Origin: Erythrobacter sp. 3-20A1M
GTDB taxonomy: Bacteria > Pseudomonadota > Alphaproteobacteria > Sphingomonadales > Sphingomonadaceae
Direction: 5' to 3'
Length of the DNA stretch: 64,000 nucleotides
Assembly (NCBI RefSeq): GCF_018636735.1
Contig: NZ_CP045200.1
Span: forward strand, 1,736,001 to 1,800,000
Positions 1 through 8,573 of the stretch are shown one piece after another (position 1 is the first letter of the stretch; each line of letters opens with the position of its first letter). Both the position numbers and the translations under genes were made by a program. The notes beneath the pieces were generated by a model. That model made no database searches. It was given only the letters and a program-made list of their open reading frames with translations, and was not told where the DNA came from.

Positions 1-520
1 CGGTTCGCCGGCTCACCTGGCAGCGTTTTTCCGCCCTCGCGATCAATCCGGCGTTCCGCCGCCGCCCGCCGGAAGGCGAGCTGCGCCCGCGTGTTCTGTG
101 GCAGGAGCTGGGCGGCTTCGCATGGTCGTGGGTCCTGATCGGCAGCGTCTTCGCCTTCGGCTGGCATCCGCTGCTGGTCGCGCTGGCAACCGTGTCCTTT
201 GCCGCGGTGCTCAACCAGTTGCGCACGTGGTCGCGCATCTGTGGGAGAACGAAGGCGAGCAGATGACGGTGACGGCCCAGTTCCTCGATTCGGTGAACGT
301 CCCGCCGCCGGGTGTGGTTGCCGAGCTATGGGCACCGGTCGGCCTGCGCTATCACGCACTGCACCATCTGATGCCGAGCATGCCCTATCACGCGTTGCCC
401 GAGGCGCACCGGCGGCTCGCGACCGAACTCGGCATGGATTCGACCTATCACGGTGCCAATCACCCCGGCATGGCCCGGCTCGTGGGCCGGATCGCGCGCA
501 GCACCATGCGGCTGCGCTAG
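1..520 (+). pseudogene. Fatty acid desaturase, 3' part, with an apparent frameshift
   Basis: The gene enters from the left edge, so its N-terminus is missing. The frame starting at base 3 gives a plausible membrane-protein stretch ending NQLRT at about base 227. From about base 230 the next frame continues as VAHLWENEGE and runs to the stop at 520. The second part carries a histidine box of HxxHH type (HALHH), typical of membrane di-iron fatty acid desaturases. The two frames join into one desaturase-like sequence if one base is restored near 227-229 (acg-tgg read as acg-ctg-g). Seen: the frame change and the His box. Inferred: a one-base deletion, either a real mutation or a sequence error. 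The family call rests on the His box and general resemblance. Confidence 0.7.
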
Positions 521-523
521 GCG

Positions 524-1621
524 CTATTCTTCGGTGCGGATGAGCACCGTTTCCCCGATCAGGAAGAACAGCAGGAAGGGTGCCCACGCCGCCAGAAACG
601 GCGGGTAGCCGCCGAAATTGCCCAGTGCCAGCGCGGCGTTGTCGATCAGGAAGAAGGCGAACCCCATAGCCATCGCGATCACCGCGCGCAGGAACAGCTG
701 CCCCGATCGTGCCAGCCCGAAGGCGGCGATAGCCCCCAGCAGAGGCATGAGCAGGGCGGCGAGCGGACCGGAAATCTTGTGCCACCAGTTCATCCGCAGT
801 TCCGCGGTGGAGCGGCCCGCCGCCTCGTATGCGGCGATGGAATCCGACAATTCCCACAGGCTCTGGGTTTCGGCCTTCACGCTTTCCAGGGCGATTTCGG
901 CCGGGGTGATACTGGTCCGGATCGTCTGGGCAGGCGCGGTGGTCGTTGCCGCGGTCGCAACGTCGAAGTTCTGCGCATCGACCAGCCGCCAGCCATCCTG
1001 CGTCGGCTGGGCCAGCCGCGCCCGCAGCTGATCGTTGATCTCGCCGCCGGGATTGCGGGCATACCAGGTCACGCCGGACAGGCGCATCGCCGCCCCGGCT
1101 CCGCTGACGGTCTTCGCCATCAGGATGTTCTCTCCATCGGAGACATAGACGTTGGACCGGGTGTCGGATGTGCGCGGGATCGGCCCGTATTCCACCGCCT
1201 GCCAAGCATTCAGAGCCGCCGTCGCGCGGGTCACGACCCGTTCGTTGAAGACGAAGGTGAGGGCGGACACGATCAGCGCGGTCAGGAACAGCGGGGCCAG
1301 CACCTGGTGGGCCGACAGACCCGCCGCCTTCATCGCGATCACTTCGCTGTTCTGGTTCAGCCCGACCAGAGTGATGATGGTCGCCAGCAACACCGAATAG
1401 GGTAGGAAGGTCTGAACCAGCTGCGGGATGCGCAGCGAGACGTAATAGAGCAGTTGCCCCTGACCGTTGCCCTTTACCGCCAGGATGTCGCCGCTGGTCG
1501 ACAGCAGGTCCAGCATCATCAGAACCAAGACCAGCACCGCCAGCATGGCGATGATGCGGGTGACGAACATCTTGCCGAGATAGAGCGTCAGACGCCGTGA
1601 GGGGAAGAAATCGAGCTGCAT
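524..1621 (-). CDS. lptG: LPS export ABC transporter permease LptG
   Basis: 365-residue inner-membrane permease of the LptB2FG transporter, which extracts lipopolysaccharide from the inner membrane and passes it to the LptC-LptA bridge. The start MQLDFFPSRR was chosen because it begins 1 nt after the lptF stop; the open frame extends further upstream but only inside lptF. A first membrane segment lies near residues 15-35, further segments to about 100, then a soluble periplasmic domain (roughly 110-265) and C-terminal membrane segments. This is the YjgP/YjgQ layout. It lies directly behind lptF on the same strand, so the two are almost certainly co-translated. The call rests on topology, length and pairing with lptF. 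Confidence 0.9.
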   Translation of the reverse strand: MQLDFFPSRRLTLYLGKMFVTRIIAMLAVLVLVLMMLDLLSTSGDILAVKGNGQGQLLYYVSLRIPQLVQTFLPYSVLLATIITLVGLNQNSEVIAMKAAGLSAHQVLAPLFLTALIVSALTFVFNERVVTRATAALNAWQAVEYGPIPRTSDTRSNVYVSDGENILMAKTVSGAGAAMRLSGVTWYARNPGGEINDQLRARLAQPTQDGWRLVDAQNFDVATAATTTAPAQTIRTSITPAEIALESVKAETQSLWELSDSIAAYEAAGRSTAELRMNWWHKISGPLAALLMPLLGAIAAFGLARSGQLFLRAVIAMAMGFAFFLIDNAALALGNFGGYPPFLAAWAPFLLFFLIGETVLIRTEE

Positions 1622-1622
1622 C

Positions 1623-2894
1623 CTAGGCGCCACTTTCCGCAAGATCGTCTTCGTTTTCTTCTTCTTCGCCCAGCATGGTCTGCCCTGCCGCGCGCTTGCG
1701 CCGTTTGCGCCAGCCGAACAGCTTTCCGAACCGTTTGGAGATCTTGCCGAAGACACGCTCCAGCGCGCCGATCGGCTGGCCGCCCGGAACATGGGCGAGC
1801 TGGTAGTACATCCATACGATCAGCAGGGCGAAGATGGCGAAGGGCGTCCACAGTGCCACGACGGGGTCGATCCGGCCGAGCATCGCAACATCCTCCCCAT
1901 ACTGGTTCACCTTGTGATAGGCGACCACCAGCACGATCGAGACGAACACGCCGAGCGCGCTGGTGGAGCGTTTGGGCGGCACTGCCAGGGCGAGCCCCAG
2001 CAGCGGCATCAGCAGCATCATCACCACCTCCACCAGGCGGAAGTGGAAGCTCGCTTGGCTTGCGTCGCGGGTATCGGGCGGCTGGGTATCGGCCCAGCCG
2101 ATCCGCAGCAGTTCGGGCAGGATGAATTCGCGCTGGTCGTCCCCGCGCGTGCGGAATTCCTCCACCCGCGGCAGATCGATCGGCAGGTCGTGGCGGCTGA
2201 AGGTCAGCACGCGCGGCGTTTCGTCGCCGCTGTCCTGCACGATCGTGCCGTCTATCAGGCGCAGGATGATGGTGTTGGGATTGTCGGTGGTGGCCATGAA
2301 CGCGCCCTCGCGCGCGCCGATCGACAGCACCTCCCCCTTCTCCGTCGCGATGCGGGCGAAAATGCCCATCAGGCGCCGCCCCTTGTCCTCGCTGCGATCG
2401 ATGCGCAGCGCCATGCGATCCGCCAGCGTGGTGAATTCGCCGACCTTGATAGAGGCGCCGAGCGCGCCCGATTGCAGCTCGTACTGCAATTCCTCGTAGG
2501 TGTAGCGCGCCACCGGCTGAATGTAGAACACCAGCGCGACGTTCACTGCCATCAGGATCGCCGCCAGCGCGTAGGGCACACGCAGCATCCGGCCGTAGCT
2601 CATGCCCAGTGCCCGCAGCACGTCGAGTTCGCTGGAGGTGGCGAGCTTGCGGAAGGCGAGCAGGATGCCGAGCATCAGCCCCAGGGGAATGGCCAGCGCG
2701 GCGTATTCGGGCAGCATCGCGCCCAGCATCTTGAACACGACCCCGACCGGGCCGCCCTCCACCGACACGAAGTCGAACAGCCGCCGCATCTTGTCGAGCA
2801 GCAGCAGCGAGGCGGCGATGGCGAACACACCCGCCATCGGAACGATGGTCAGCCGCAGGATGTAGCGGTCGATGGCTGGGAGGAATTTGAACAA
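1623..2894 (-). CDS. lptF: LPS export ABC transporter permease LptF
   Basis: 423-residue partner of LptG in the LptB2FG lipopolysaccharide exporter. The N-terminus (MFKFLPAIDRYILRL) leads into a membrane segment near residues 15-33. A cytoplasmic coupling region with SSELDVLRALGMS (about 87-99) is typical of the YjgP/YjgQ family and contacts the LptB ATPase. A periplasmic domain and C-terminal membrane segments follow. The last 40 residues form a charged tail rich in Lys, Arg, Glu and Asp after the final membrane helix. First gene of the lptF-lptG pair; the ATPase gene lptB is not in the window. Confidence 0.92.
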   Translation of the reverse strand: MFKFLPAIDRYILRLTIVPMAGVFAIAASLLLLDKMRRLFDFVSVEGGPVGVVFKMLGAMLPEYAALAIPLGLMLGILLAFRKLATSSELDVLRALGMSYGRMLRVPYALAAILMAVNVALVFYIQPVARYTYEELQYELQSGALGASIKVGEFTTLADRMALRIDRSEDKGRRLMGIFARIATEKGEVLSIGAREGAFMATTDNPNTIILRLIDGTIVQDSGDETPRVLTFSRHDLPIDLPRVEEFRTRGDDQREFILPELLRIGWADTQPPDTRDASQASFHFRLVEVVMMLLMPLLGLALAVPPKRSTSALGVFVSIVLVVAYHKVNQYGEDVAMLGRIDPVVALWTPFAIFALLIVWMYYQLAHVPGGQPIGALERVFGKISKRFGKLFGWRKRRKRAAGQTMLGEEEENEDDLAESGA

Positions 2895-2982
2895 GGGCGT
2901 GACGGCTCGCTGGGGCTGTGGTGCCCGGCCTTAACGGCAAATCGGCGTCAGGTCATGCCCGCTTTGAGAGCGCGCGCGAATA

Positions 2983-3366
2983 TCAGGCCTTTTCCAGCGT
3001 GCATTGCAACGGATGCTGGTTCTCGCGCGCGAAATCCATCACCTGGTTCACCTTGGTCTCGGCGACTTCGTAGGTGAAGACCCCGCACACCCCCACGCCG
3101 CGCTGATGGACGTGGAGCATGACCCGCGTCGCCTCCTCCATATTCATGCGGAAGAAGCGCTTGAGCACGATCACCACGAACTCCATCGGGGTGTAATCGT
3201 CGTTGAGCATCAGCACCTTGTACTGGCTGGGCTTCTTGGGGCGGGTGCGCGTCTTGGTGGCGATACCGATCTGGCTGTCGCCATCGGTCCCGCGCCGGTC
3301 GTCGTCGCCCGCACGCGGGGCGATGGCGGTCATGCTGGTGGGGGCTGGGCAGGTCCGGGTCATCAT
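2983..3366 (-). CDS. clpS: ATP-dependent Clp protease adaptor ClpS
   Basis: 127-residue adaptor that binds N-degron substrates and delivers them to ClpAP. The first 35-40 residues are variable and probably disordered. The core [19 protein letters not shown] carries the conserved NDDYTPM substrate-pocket motif, followed by VVIVLKRFF and the [19 protein letters not shown] region that contacts ClpA. Two adjacent ATG codons (3364-3366 and 3361-3363) are candidate starts; a third in-frame ATG lies at 3331-3333 and would only trim the variable arm. clpA is not adjacent. Confidence 0.93.
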   Translation of the reverse strand: MMTRTCPAPTSMTAIAPRAGDDDRRGTDGDSQIGIATKTRTRPKKPSQYKVLMLNDDYTPMEFVVIVLKRFFRMNMEEATRVMLHVHQRGVGVCGVFTYEVAETKVNQVMDFARENQHPLQCTLEKA

Positions 3367-3444
3367 GGCGACAATATCGTAAGGCGCTGCGCAAAGGCAA
3401 GGTGCGCCGGGGGTATCAGGGCGGTTTCGGCATCGATCGACCGC

Positions 3445-3482
3445 AAGCAAAAGGGCCGAACGGCGCCATGCCGTCCGGCCCT
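3445..3482 (-). terminator. Rho-independent terminator of the phasin gene
   Basis: Inverted repeat with arms AGGGCCG-N-ACGGC and GCCGT-N-CGGCCCT around a 5-nt loop (3452-3482). On the minus strand it is followed by TTTTGCTTG. It lies about 60 nt past the phaP stop codon. Confidence 0.75.
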
Positions 3483-3539
3483 GCTAACGGATCGGATCAA
3501 AGAGGAGAGAGGAGAGCCCGGTCCGTCGAAAGCGTTCGC

Positions 3540-4277
3540 TTAAGCAGCGGCGACCTTGTCGGCGGCAACGCTCATGCGGCTGGAGATCGGCGCGAAGGTG
3601 TCGTTGGCCAGCTTCATCCAGCTTTCGGTCGCCTTCGAACCGAACGCGATCGCGGCATCGAAATTGCGGCGCGCGATATCGCCCTGCAGCTGCACGAGTT
3701 CGGTCGGGCTGGTGACCTTGGCCATGTCCTTGGCGTCTTCGATCATCTGCTCGGTGGCCTTCTTGCCGTCTTCGGCGACCATCTGGCCCATGTCCTTCAG
3801 ACCGGCGTAGTAGATCTTGCCGGATTCGATCATCGCTTCGGCATTCGCCTTCTGGAACGCGACCATCTCGCCGGTCATCTCGGTGCCCTTCTCATAGGCA
3901 CCCTTCATCTTGGACTGGACGGTGCCGGCGACATCCTTGGCGGTGTCGGTGAAGGTCTTCTTGGTGGTGGTAGTGGTGGTATCCATGATCGGTGTTTCCT
4001 TGAACTTCGTATCGGGTTTGGTGAACTTCGGCGCCTTGGCCTTGGCCTTCTGCGTCGGGGATTTCTTCGCCAGCTTCTTCGCCGGAACAGGCTTGTCCTT
4101 CGCCGCGACCGGCTTCGGTTTAGGCTTGGCCGCAACCGTCTTCGCAGTTGCCGTCGGCTTCGGCGCTTCCGGCTTGCCGGTCGTCTTGGCTTCGTAGGTC
4201 TGCGCGATCGCCTTCTCAGCCGAAGCCGCCTCGGCGGCCTCGTTCGCGCTCACTTTCGCTTCGTCCTGATCGGCCAT
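3540..4277 (-). CDS. phaP: Phasin family protein (PHA granule-associated)
   Basis: 245 residues. The start MADQDEAKVS was preferred; the frame extends upstream to 4355, but that part crosses the palindromic operator sites. Residues 1-100 are a low-complexity arm rich in Lys, Pro and Ala (repeats such as KPKPKPVAAK). From about residue 105 there is a helical domain of the Phasin_2 type, with KKTFTDTAKDVAGT, KANAEAMIESGKIYYAGLKDMG and a C-terminal SWMKLANDTFAPISSR. Phasins coat polyhydroxyalkanoate granules, and the basic Lys/Ala/Pro arm resembles phasin-like proteins that also touch DNA (inference). It lies downstream of phaC on the same strand with its own operator region and a terminator. 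Confidence 0.88.
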   Translation of the reverse strand: MADQDEAKVSANEAAEAASAEKAIAQTYEAKTTGKPEAPKPTATAKTVAAKPKPKPVAAKDKPVPAKKLAKKSPTQKAKAKAPKFTKPDTKFKETPIMDTTTTTTKKTFTDTAKDVAGTVQSKMKGAYEKGTEMTGEMVAFQKANAEAMIESGKIYYAGLKDMGQMVAEDGKKATEQMIEDAKDMAKVTSPTELVQLQGDIARRNFDAAIAFGSKATESWMKLANDTFAPISSRMSVAADKVAAA

Positions 4278-4295
4278 GGAATCTGCCTCATCGTC

Positions 4296-4310
4296 TTGTG
4301 CAGTGCACAA
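4296..4310. promoter_or_regulatory. 15-bp palindrome before phaP, copy 1 (possible PhaR operator)
   Basis: TTGTGCAGTGCACAA is a perfect 7+1+7 palindrome. It ends 18 bases upstream (minus strand) of the phaP start codon. The TGC-rich core resembles sites bound by the PHA-responsive repressor PhaR in other alphaproteobacteria; that assignment is inferred. Confidence 0.6.
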
Positions 4311-4342
4311 ATAGATGCTGCGACCGCGAAACGCAAGCTTTT

Positions 4343-4357
4343 TTGTGCAGTGCACAA
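4343..4357. promoter_or_regulatory. 15-bp palindrome before phaP, copy 2 (possible PhaR operator)
   Basis: Identical copy of TTGTGCAGTGCACAA, 47 bp from the other one, in the phaC-phaP intergenic region. Two identical operators at this spacing suggest cooperative repression of phaP alone. Confidence 0.6.
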
Positions 4358-4394
4358 TAATGAGGAGACGGTACTGCTAGCGGGGCACCGAAGG

Positions 4395-6263
4395 TCAGCG
4401 CGTCATCACGTACCGTCCCGGCGCGTCCTCGATCACCGTATCCGCGTCGTTCTTCCCTGGAACGCGCTTGCCCTTCGCCGCGACTTCCTCGCCATCGTGC
4501 CCCTCGATCCATTCGATCCAGTCCGGCCACCAACTGCCGGGATGCTCGGTCGCGCCTTCGCGGAACTGCGCCAGGGTGCGCACGCCGTCGTCTTCGTTGA
4601 TCCAGTACTGGTATTTCCTGGCCTCGGGCGGATTGACCACACCTGCGATATGGCCCGACCCGGCGAGGACGAAGCGCGTCGGGCCGGAGAAATGCTCACG
4701 TATCTTCCACACGCTCTCGGCCGGGGCGATGTGATCCTCCCTCCCGGCCTGGATATAGGCAGGCGTCTCGACCCGCGTCAGGTCGATCGGGGTCCCGTCC
4801 GCCGACAGCGCGTCGGGCTGGACCAGCAGGTTGTCGCGATAGAGGTCGCGCAGATAGGCGCGGTGCCATTTCGCGGGCAGATTGGTCACGTCCCCGTTCC
4901 AGTGCAGCAGGTCGAACGCCGGGTAGCTTTCGCCCAGCAGGTAATTGTTGACGACGTAGTTCCAGATCAGGTCCGTGCCGCGCAGCATGTTGAAGGTCGC
5001 GGCCATGTAGCGCCCGTCGAGATAGCCGTCGGTCTCCAGGTTCTCGATCGCGGCGAGCTGCTGATCGTCCACGAAGTTCAGCAGTTCTCCCGCCTTCCGG
5101 AAATCGACCTGGGCAGTAAAGAAAGTGGCGCTCTTCACCCGGTCCGCCTCGCCGCGTCGCGCCAGGATCGCCAGCGTTGCCGCCAGCGTGGTGCCCGCGA
5201 CGCAATAGCCGATCGCATGCACGGCGGGCACCTTCAGCCGGTCGCGGACATGGTCGATCACCTCGATCTGCGCGCGGATGTAATCGTCCCATTCGATGTC
5301 GGCCATGCTCGCATCGGCCGATTTCCAGCTGACCACGAACACCGACAGCCCCTGCTCGACCGCCCAGCGGATGAAGCTCTTCTTCGGGTTGAGATCGAGG
5401 ATGTAGAACCGGTTGATCCATGGGGGGAAGATCACCAGCGGCACCGCCAGCACCTTCTCCGTCGTCGGGGTGTACTGGATCAGCTGATAGAGCGGCGTCT
5501 CGTGCACCACCTTGCCCGGCGTCACCGCGATATTCTCGCCCAGCGTGAACGCGCCGCTGTCGGTATGCGTCAGCTGGCCTTTGTCGAGATCGGCCAGGAG
5601 ATGCCGCATACCCTCGACCAGGTTCTCGCCCTTGGTCGCCATGGTCCGTTCCAGCACCACCGGATTGGTCGCGGCGAAATTGGCGGGGCTCAGCGCGTCG
5701 GCCATCGCCCTGGTCGCGAACTTCAGCTGCTCGCGCTTGTCCGGCGTCAGGCCCTGCAGATCGTCGACCATCGCCTCGATCCGCTCGACCAGCAGCAGAT
5801 AGGTCTGGTGGATCAGCGCGAAGGCGGGCTGGGTGCGCCAGCGTTCGTCGGCGAAGCGGCGATCCTTGCGCGGCAGATCGGGTTGCTCGACGGTATCGCC
5901 GGACATTCCGGCCCACACCGACTGCCACAGCGCGACGCTGTCCTGCCACAGCTTCTGCTGCGCCTCAATGTCGGCCGCGAAGGGGAGGCTCCTGGTCCAG
6001 TTCTCCATCAGCGCGAACCAGCGCGCCGGATCGCCCGACAGCTCCGGGGCGGCCTGCGGCACCGCGTGGTTGCCCTGAAATTCCAGCCACATCGCCTGCA
6101 GCTTGCCCGCATTCTCCGCCCATTCGCGCATCTCTTCGGGGTCGGGCAGCTTCGCCGGACTATCGGTGCCGCCGATCATCGGCTGCGCCATGCCGTGCGC
6201 CAGCTTCATCTGCGCCTCCAGCATCGCTGTGAACGGATCGTCGCGGCGCGTCTCTTCGGCCAT
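4395..6263 (-). CDS. phaC: Class I poly(R)-hydroxyalkanoate synthase
   Basis: 622-residue PHA synthase, which polymerises (R)-3-hydroxyacyl-CoA into storage polyester. Length fits class I (about 560-620). The N-terminal 200 residues match the PhaC_N type region; the rest is an alpha/beta-hydrolase fold. The lipase-like box GYCVAG holds the catalytic Cys at about residue 354. GREDHIAP and AGSGHIAGVVNPP near the C-terminus fit the catalytic Asp and His regions. WINRFYILDL and VVSWKSADAS are well-known synthase signatures. It reads away from the aminotransferase gene and towards phaP; no phaA or phaB is in the window. Confidence 0.96.
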   Translation of the reverse strand: MAEETRRDDPFTAMLEAQMKLAHGMAQPMIGGTDSPAKLPDPEEMREWAENAGKLQAMWLEFQGNHAVPQAAPELSGDPARWFALMENWTRSLPFAADIEAQQKLWQDSVALWQSVWAGMSGDTVEQPDLPRKDRRFADERWRTQPAFALIHQTYLLLVERIEAMVDDLQGLTPDKREQLKFATRAMADALSPANFAATNPVVLERTMATKGENLVEGMRHLLADLDKGQLTHTDSGAFTLGENIAVTPGKVVHETPLYQLIQYTPTTEKVLAVPLVIFPPWINRFYILDLNPKKSFIRWAVEQGLSVFVVSWKSADASMADIEWDDYIRAQIEVIDHVRDRLKVPAVHAIGYCVAGTTLAATLAILARRGEADRVKSATFFTAQVDFRKAGELLNFVDDQQLAAIENLETDGYLDGRYMAATFNMLRGTDLIWNYVVNNYLLGESYPAFDLLHWNGDVTNLPAKWHRAYLRDLYRDNLLVQPDALSADGTPIDLTRVETPAYIQAGREDHIAPAESVWKIREHFSGPTRFVLAGSGHIAGVVNPPEARKYQYWINEDDGVRTLAQFREGATEHPGSWWPDWIEWIEGHDGEEVAAKGKRVPGKNDADTVIEDAPGRYVMTR

Positions 6264-6410
6264 CGGGCCCTCCTCGCAGTTCCTCTCCGGTATTCAATAC
6301 ATGACGCGCGCGCTATATCCCCATCGATATTTTGTTACCGCGGCAATTGCGGCGGCTGACGGAATGTTTCAGAATCGCCGCCGATCGCCCGTCACATTCT
6401 CAGGACCACG

Positions 6411-7622
6411 ATGGAAACCGAATTCTACCGCATGAAACGCCTGCCGCCCTACGTCATCGCGGAGGTGAACGCGATGCGGCACGCGGCGCGGCGTTCGGGC
6501 GAGGACATCATCGATCTGGGCATGGGCAATCCCGACCGCCCGCCGCCCCAGCACGTGCTCGATAAACTGTGCGAGGTGGCGCAGAAGCCCGATGCGCACG
6601 GCTATTCCCAATCGCGGGGTATTCCCGGGCTCAGAAAAGCGCAGGCGAATTATTACGGCAATCGCTTCGGGGTCGATATCGACCCGGAGCGCGAGGTAGT
6701 GGTGACGCTGGGGTCGAAGGAAGGGCTCGCCAGCCTCGCCAACGCGATCACCGCGCCCGGCGATGTGGTGCTGGCGCCCAACCCGTCCTACCCTATCCAC
6801 ACCTTCGGCTTCATCATCGCGGGCGCGACGATCCGCAGCGTACCGACCACCCCGGACGAGGAATATTGGCGTCAGCTGGAAAGCGCGATGGCCTACACCG
6901 TGCCGCGGCCCAGCGTGCTGGTGGTGAACTATCCCTCCAACCCCACCGCCGAAGTGGTCGATCTCGCCTTCTACGAGCGGCTGGTCGCCTGGGCGAAGGA
7001 GCATCAGGTCTGGATCCTGTCCGACCTCGCCTATTCGGAGCTGTGGTACGACGGCAATCCCACCCCCTCGATCATGCAGGTGCCGGGGGCGAAGGACGTG
7101 GCGGTCGAGTTCACCTCCTTGTCGAAGACCTATTCGATGGCGGGCTGGCGGATCGGCTTCGCGGTCGGCAACCAGCAGCTGATCGCGGCAATGACGCGAG
7201 TGAAGAGCTATCTCGACTACGGTGCCTTCACCCCGATCCAGGCAGCGGCCTGCGCCGCGCTGAACGGCCCGCAGGACTGCGTGGAGGAAAACCGGCGCAT
7301 CTATCACAAGCGGCGCGACGTGATGGTGGAGGCGTTCGCGCGCGCGGGCTGGGACATTCCGCCGCCGCCCGCCAGCATGTTCGCCTGGGCTCCGCTGCCG
7401 CCCGCACTCGCCCATCTGGGCAGCCTGGAATTCTCCAAGCAGTTGCTCACGCATGCGCAGGTCGCGGTGGCACCAGGCGTTGGCTATGGCGAGGAGGGCG
7501 AAGGCTATGTCCGCATCGCGATGGTGGAGAACGAACAGCGGTTGCGGCAGGCGGCGCGCAACATCAAACGCTATCTTTCCGCGCAGGGAATCAACACCGG
7601 CGATCGGCGCGCGGCGGGTTGA
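6411..7622 (+). CDS. alaC: Class I/II aminotransferase, AlaC-like (alanine/pyruvate)
   Basis: 403-residue fold-type I PLP enzyme. The PLP lysine is K239 in SLSKTYSMAGWRIGF; the supporting residues are N177 (YPSNPTA), D205 and Y208 (SDLAYSE) and R247. Start supported by an AGGA 5 nt upstream of the ATG. The N-terminal pattern YVIAEVNAMRHAARRSG and GMGNPDRPPP closely resembles glutamate-pyruvate transaminases of the AlaC group, which make alanine from pyruvate. LL-diaminopimelate aminotransferase is a related alternative that sequence alone does not exclude. Divergent from phaC with a 147-bp shared upstream region. Confidence 0.85.
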   Translation: METEFYRMKRLPPYVIAEVNAMRHAARRSGEDIIDLGMGNPDRPPPQHVLDKLCEVAQKPDAHGYSQSRGIPGLRKAQANYYGNRFGVDIDPEREVVVTLGSKEGLASLANAITAPGDVVLAPNPSYPIHTFGFIIAGATIRSVPTTPDEEYWRQLESAMAYTVPRPSVLVVNYPSNPTAEVVDLAFYERLVAWAKEHQVWILSDLAYSELWYDGNPTPSIMQVPGAKDVAVEFTSLSKTYSMAGWRIGFAVGNQQLIAAMTRVKSYLDYGAFTPIQAAACAALNGPQDCVEENRRIYHKRRDVMVEAFARAGWDIPPPPASMFAWAPLPPALAHLGSLEFSKQLLTHAQVAVAPGVGYGEEGEGYVRIAMVENEQRLRQAARNIKRYLSAQGINTGDRRAAG

Positions 7623-7731
7623 GCGCTCGCCCGCATCGGGTTTCGCCACCACCTCGATTAATATTATTATCACCTGCTAGACAGCGCCCCCGAATTGCGC
7701 GACGGAGCGATCCCTACAGGAGACACAAGCG

Positions 7732-8547
7732 ATGGCGGCCATTCCTCTTTCGACGAACGACCGCGTTGCAGTTTCGCTGGATGACGATGGCGTGGCTCAG
7801 GTCCGCCTGACGCGGCCGGACAAGATGAACGCGCTCGATCGGGCGATGTTCGACGGCATCATTTCCGCTGCCGAATCGCTCGACAAGATGCGCGGGCTGC
7901 GCGCCGTGGTCCTGTCGGGGGAAGGGCGGGCGTTCAGCGCCGGGCTCGATACCGCTAGCTTCGCCAACATGGCCGATCCGGACGAACCCCCGCTGGAAGA
8001 GCGCACGTACGGCATCGCCAACCGGTTCCAACAGGTGGCGACTGCCTGGCGCGAGCTGGCCGTGCCGGTCGTCGCGGCCATTCACGGTGTTTGCTTCGGC
8101 GGCGGCCTGCAGATCGCCAGCGGTGCCGACGTCCGGATCGCACGCGCCGACGCTCGTCTTGCGATCATGGAAATGCGCTGGGGGATCGTGCCCGACATGG
8201 GCGGCTATCGCCACTGGCGCGGCTTGGTGCGCGACGATGTCCTGCGCGAACTGGTCTATACCAACCGCGAAATTTCCGGCGAGGAAGCGCAGGTGATGGG
8301 ACTCGTGACCGAGATCGCCGACGATCCGTTGGCACGAGCTCTGGACCTCGCCGGAACGATCGCCATGCGCAATCCGCATGCGATCCGCGCGGCCAAGCGG
8401 CTGTCCAACGCCATGGCCGATACGGACGGTGCGGCGCTCCTGCTGCGCGAGAGCGAGGAGCAGGCGGCGATCATTCGATCGTCCAACCAGGTCGAGGCGG
8501 TGCTGGCCGGCATGGCCAAGCGGATACCTGTTTTCAGCGACGTCTGA
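7732..8547 (+). CDS. Crotonase / enoyl-CoA hydratase family protein
   Basis: 271 residues. N-terminal VAQVRLTRPDKMNALD and GRAFSAGLD are the usual crotonase entry motifs. The oxyanion-hole glycine region is VHGVCFGGGLQIA-like (about 117-129). The segment MEMRWGIVPDMGG keeps one acidic residue in the catalytic region, but the exact reaction (hydratase, isomerase or other) cannot be told. It follows the aminotransferase gene by 109 bp and converges on a thioesterase gene. An acyl-CoA role is likely; the substrate is unknown. Confidence 0.85.
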   Translation: MAAIPLSTNDRVAVSLDDDGVAQVRLTRPDKMNALDRAMFDGIISAAESLDKMRGLRAVVLSGEGRAFSAGLDTASFANMADPDEPPLEERTYGIANRFQQVATAWRELAVPVVAAIHGVCFGGGLQIASGADVRIARADARLAIMEMRWGIVPDMGGYRHWRGLVRDDVLRELVYTNREISGEEAQVMGLVTEIADDPLARALDLAGTIAMRNPHAIRAAKRLSNAMADTDGAALLLRESEEQAAIIRSSNQVEAVLAGMAKRIPVFSDV

Positions 8548-8573
8548 CGGCGCCCTCTGACAAGGGCCTGCGG

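Noticed and set aside
1791-3077. 428-codon open frame on the plus strand
   Set aside because: Antisense to lptF; His/Gln/Arg-rich, typical of a shadow.
4360-4394. Third PhaR-like site between phaC and phaP
   Set aside because: No further copy of the palindrome or its half-sites was found there.
3402-6359. Very long open frame (985 codons) on the plus strand
   Set aside because: It is antisense to phaC and phaP; composition reflects codon bias of the real genes and no family motifs are present.
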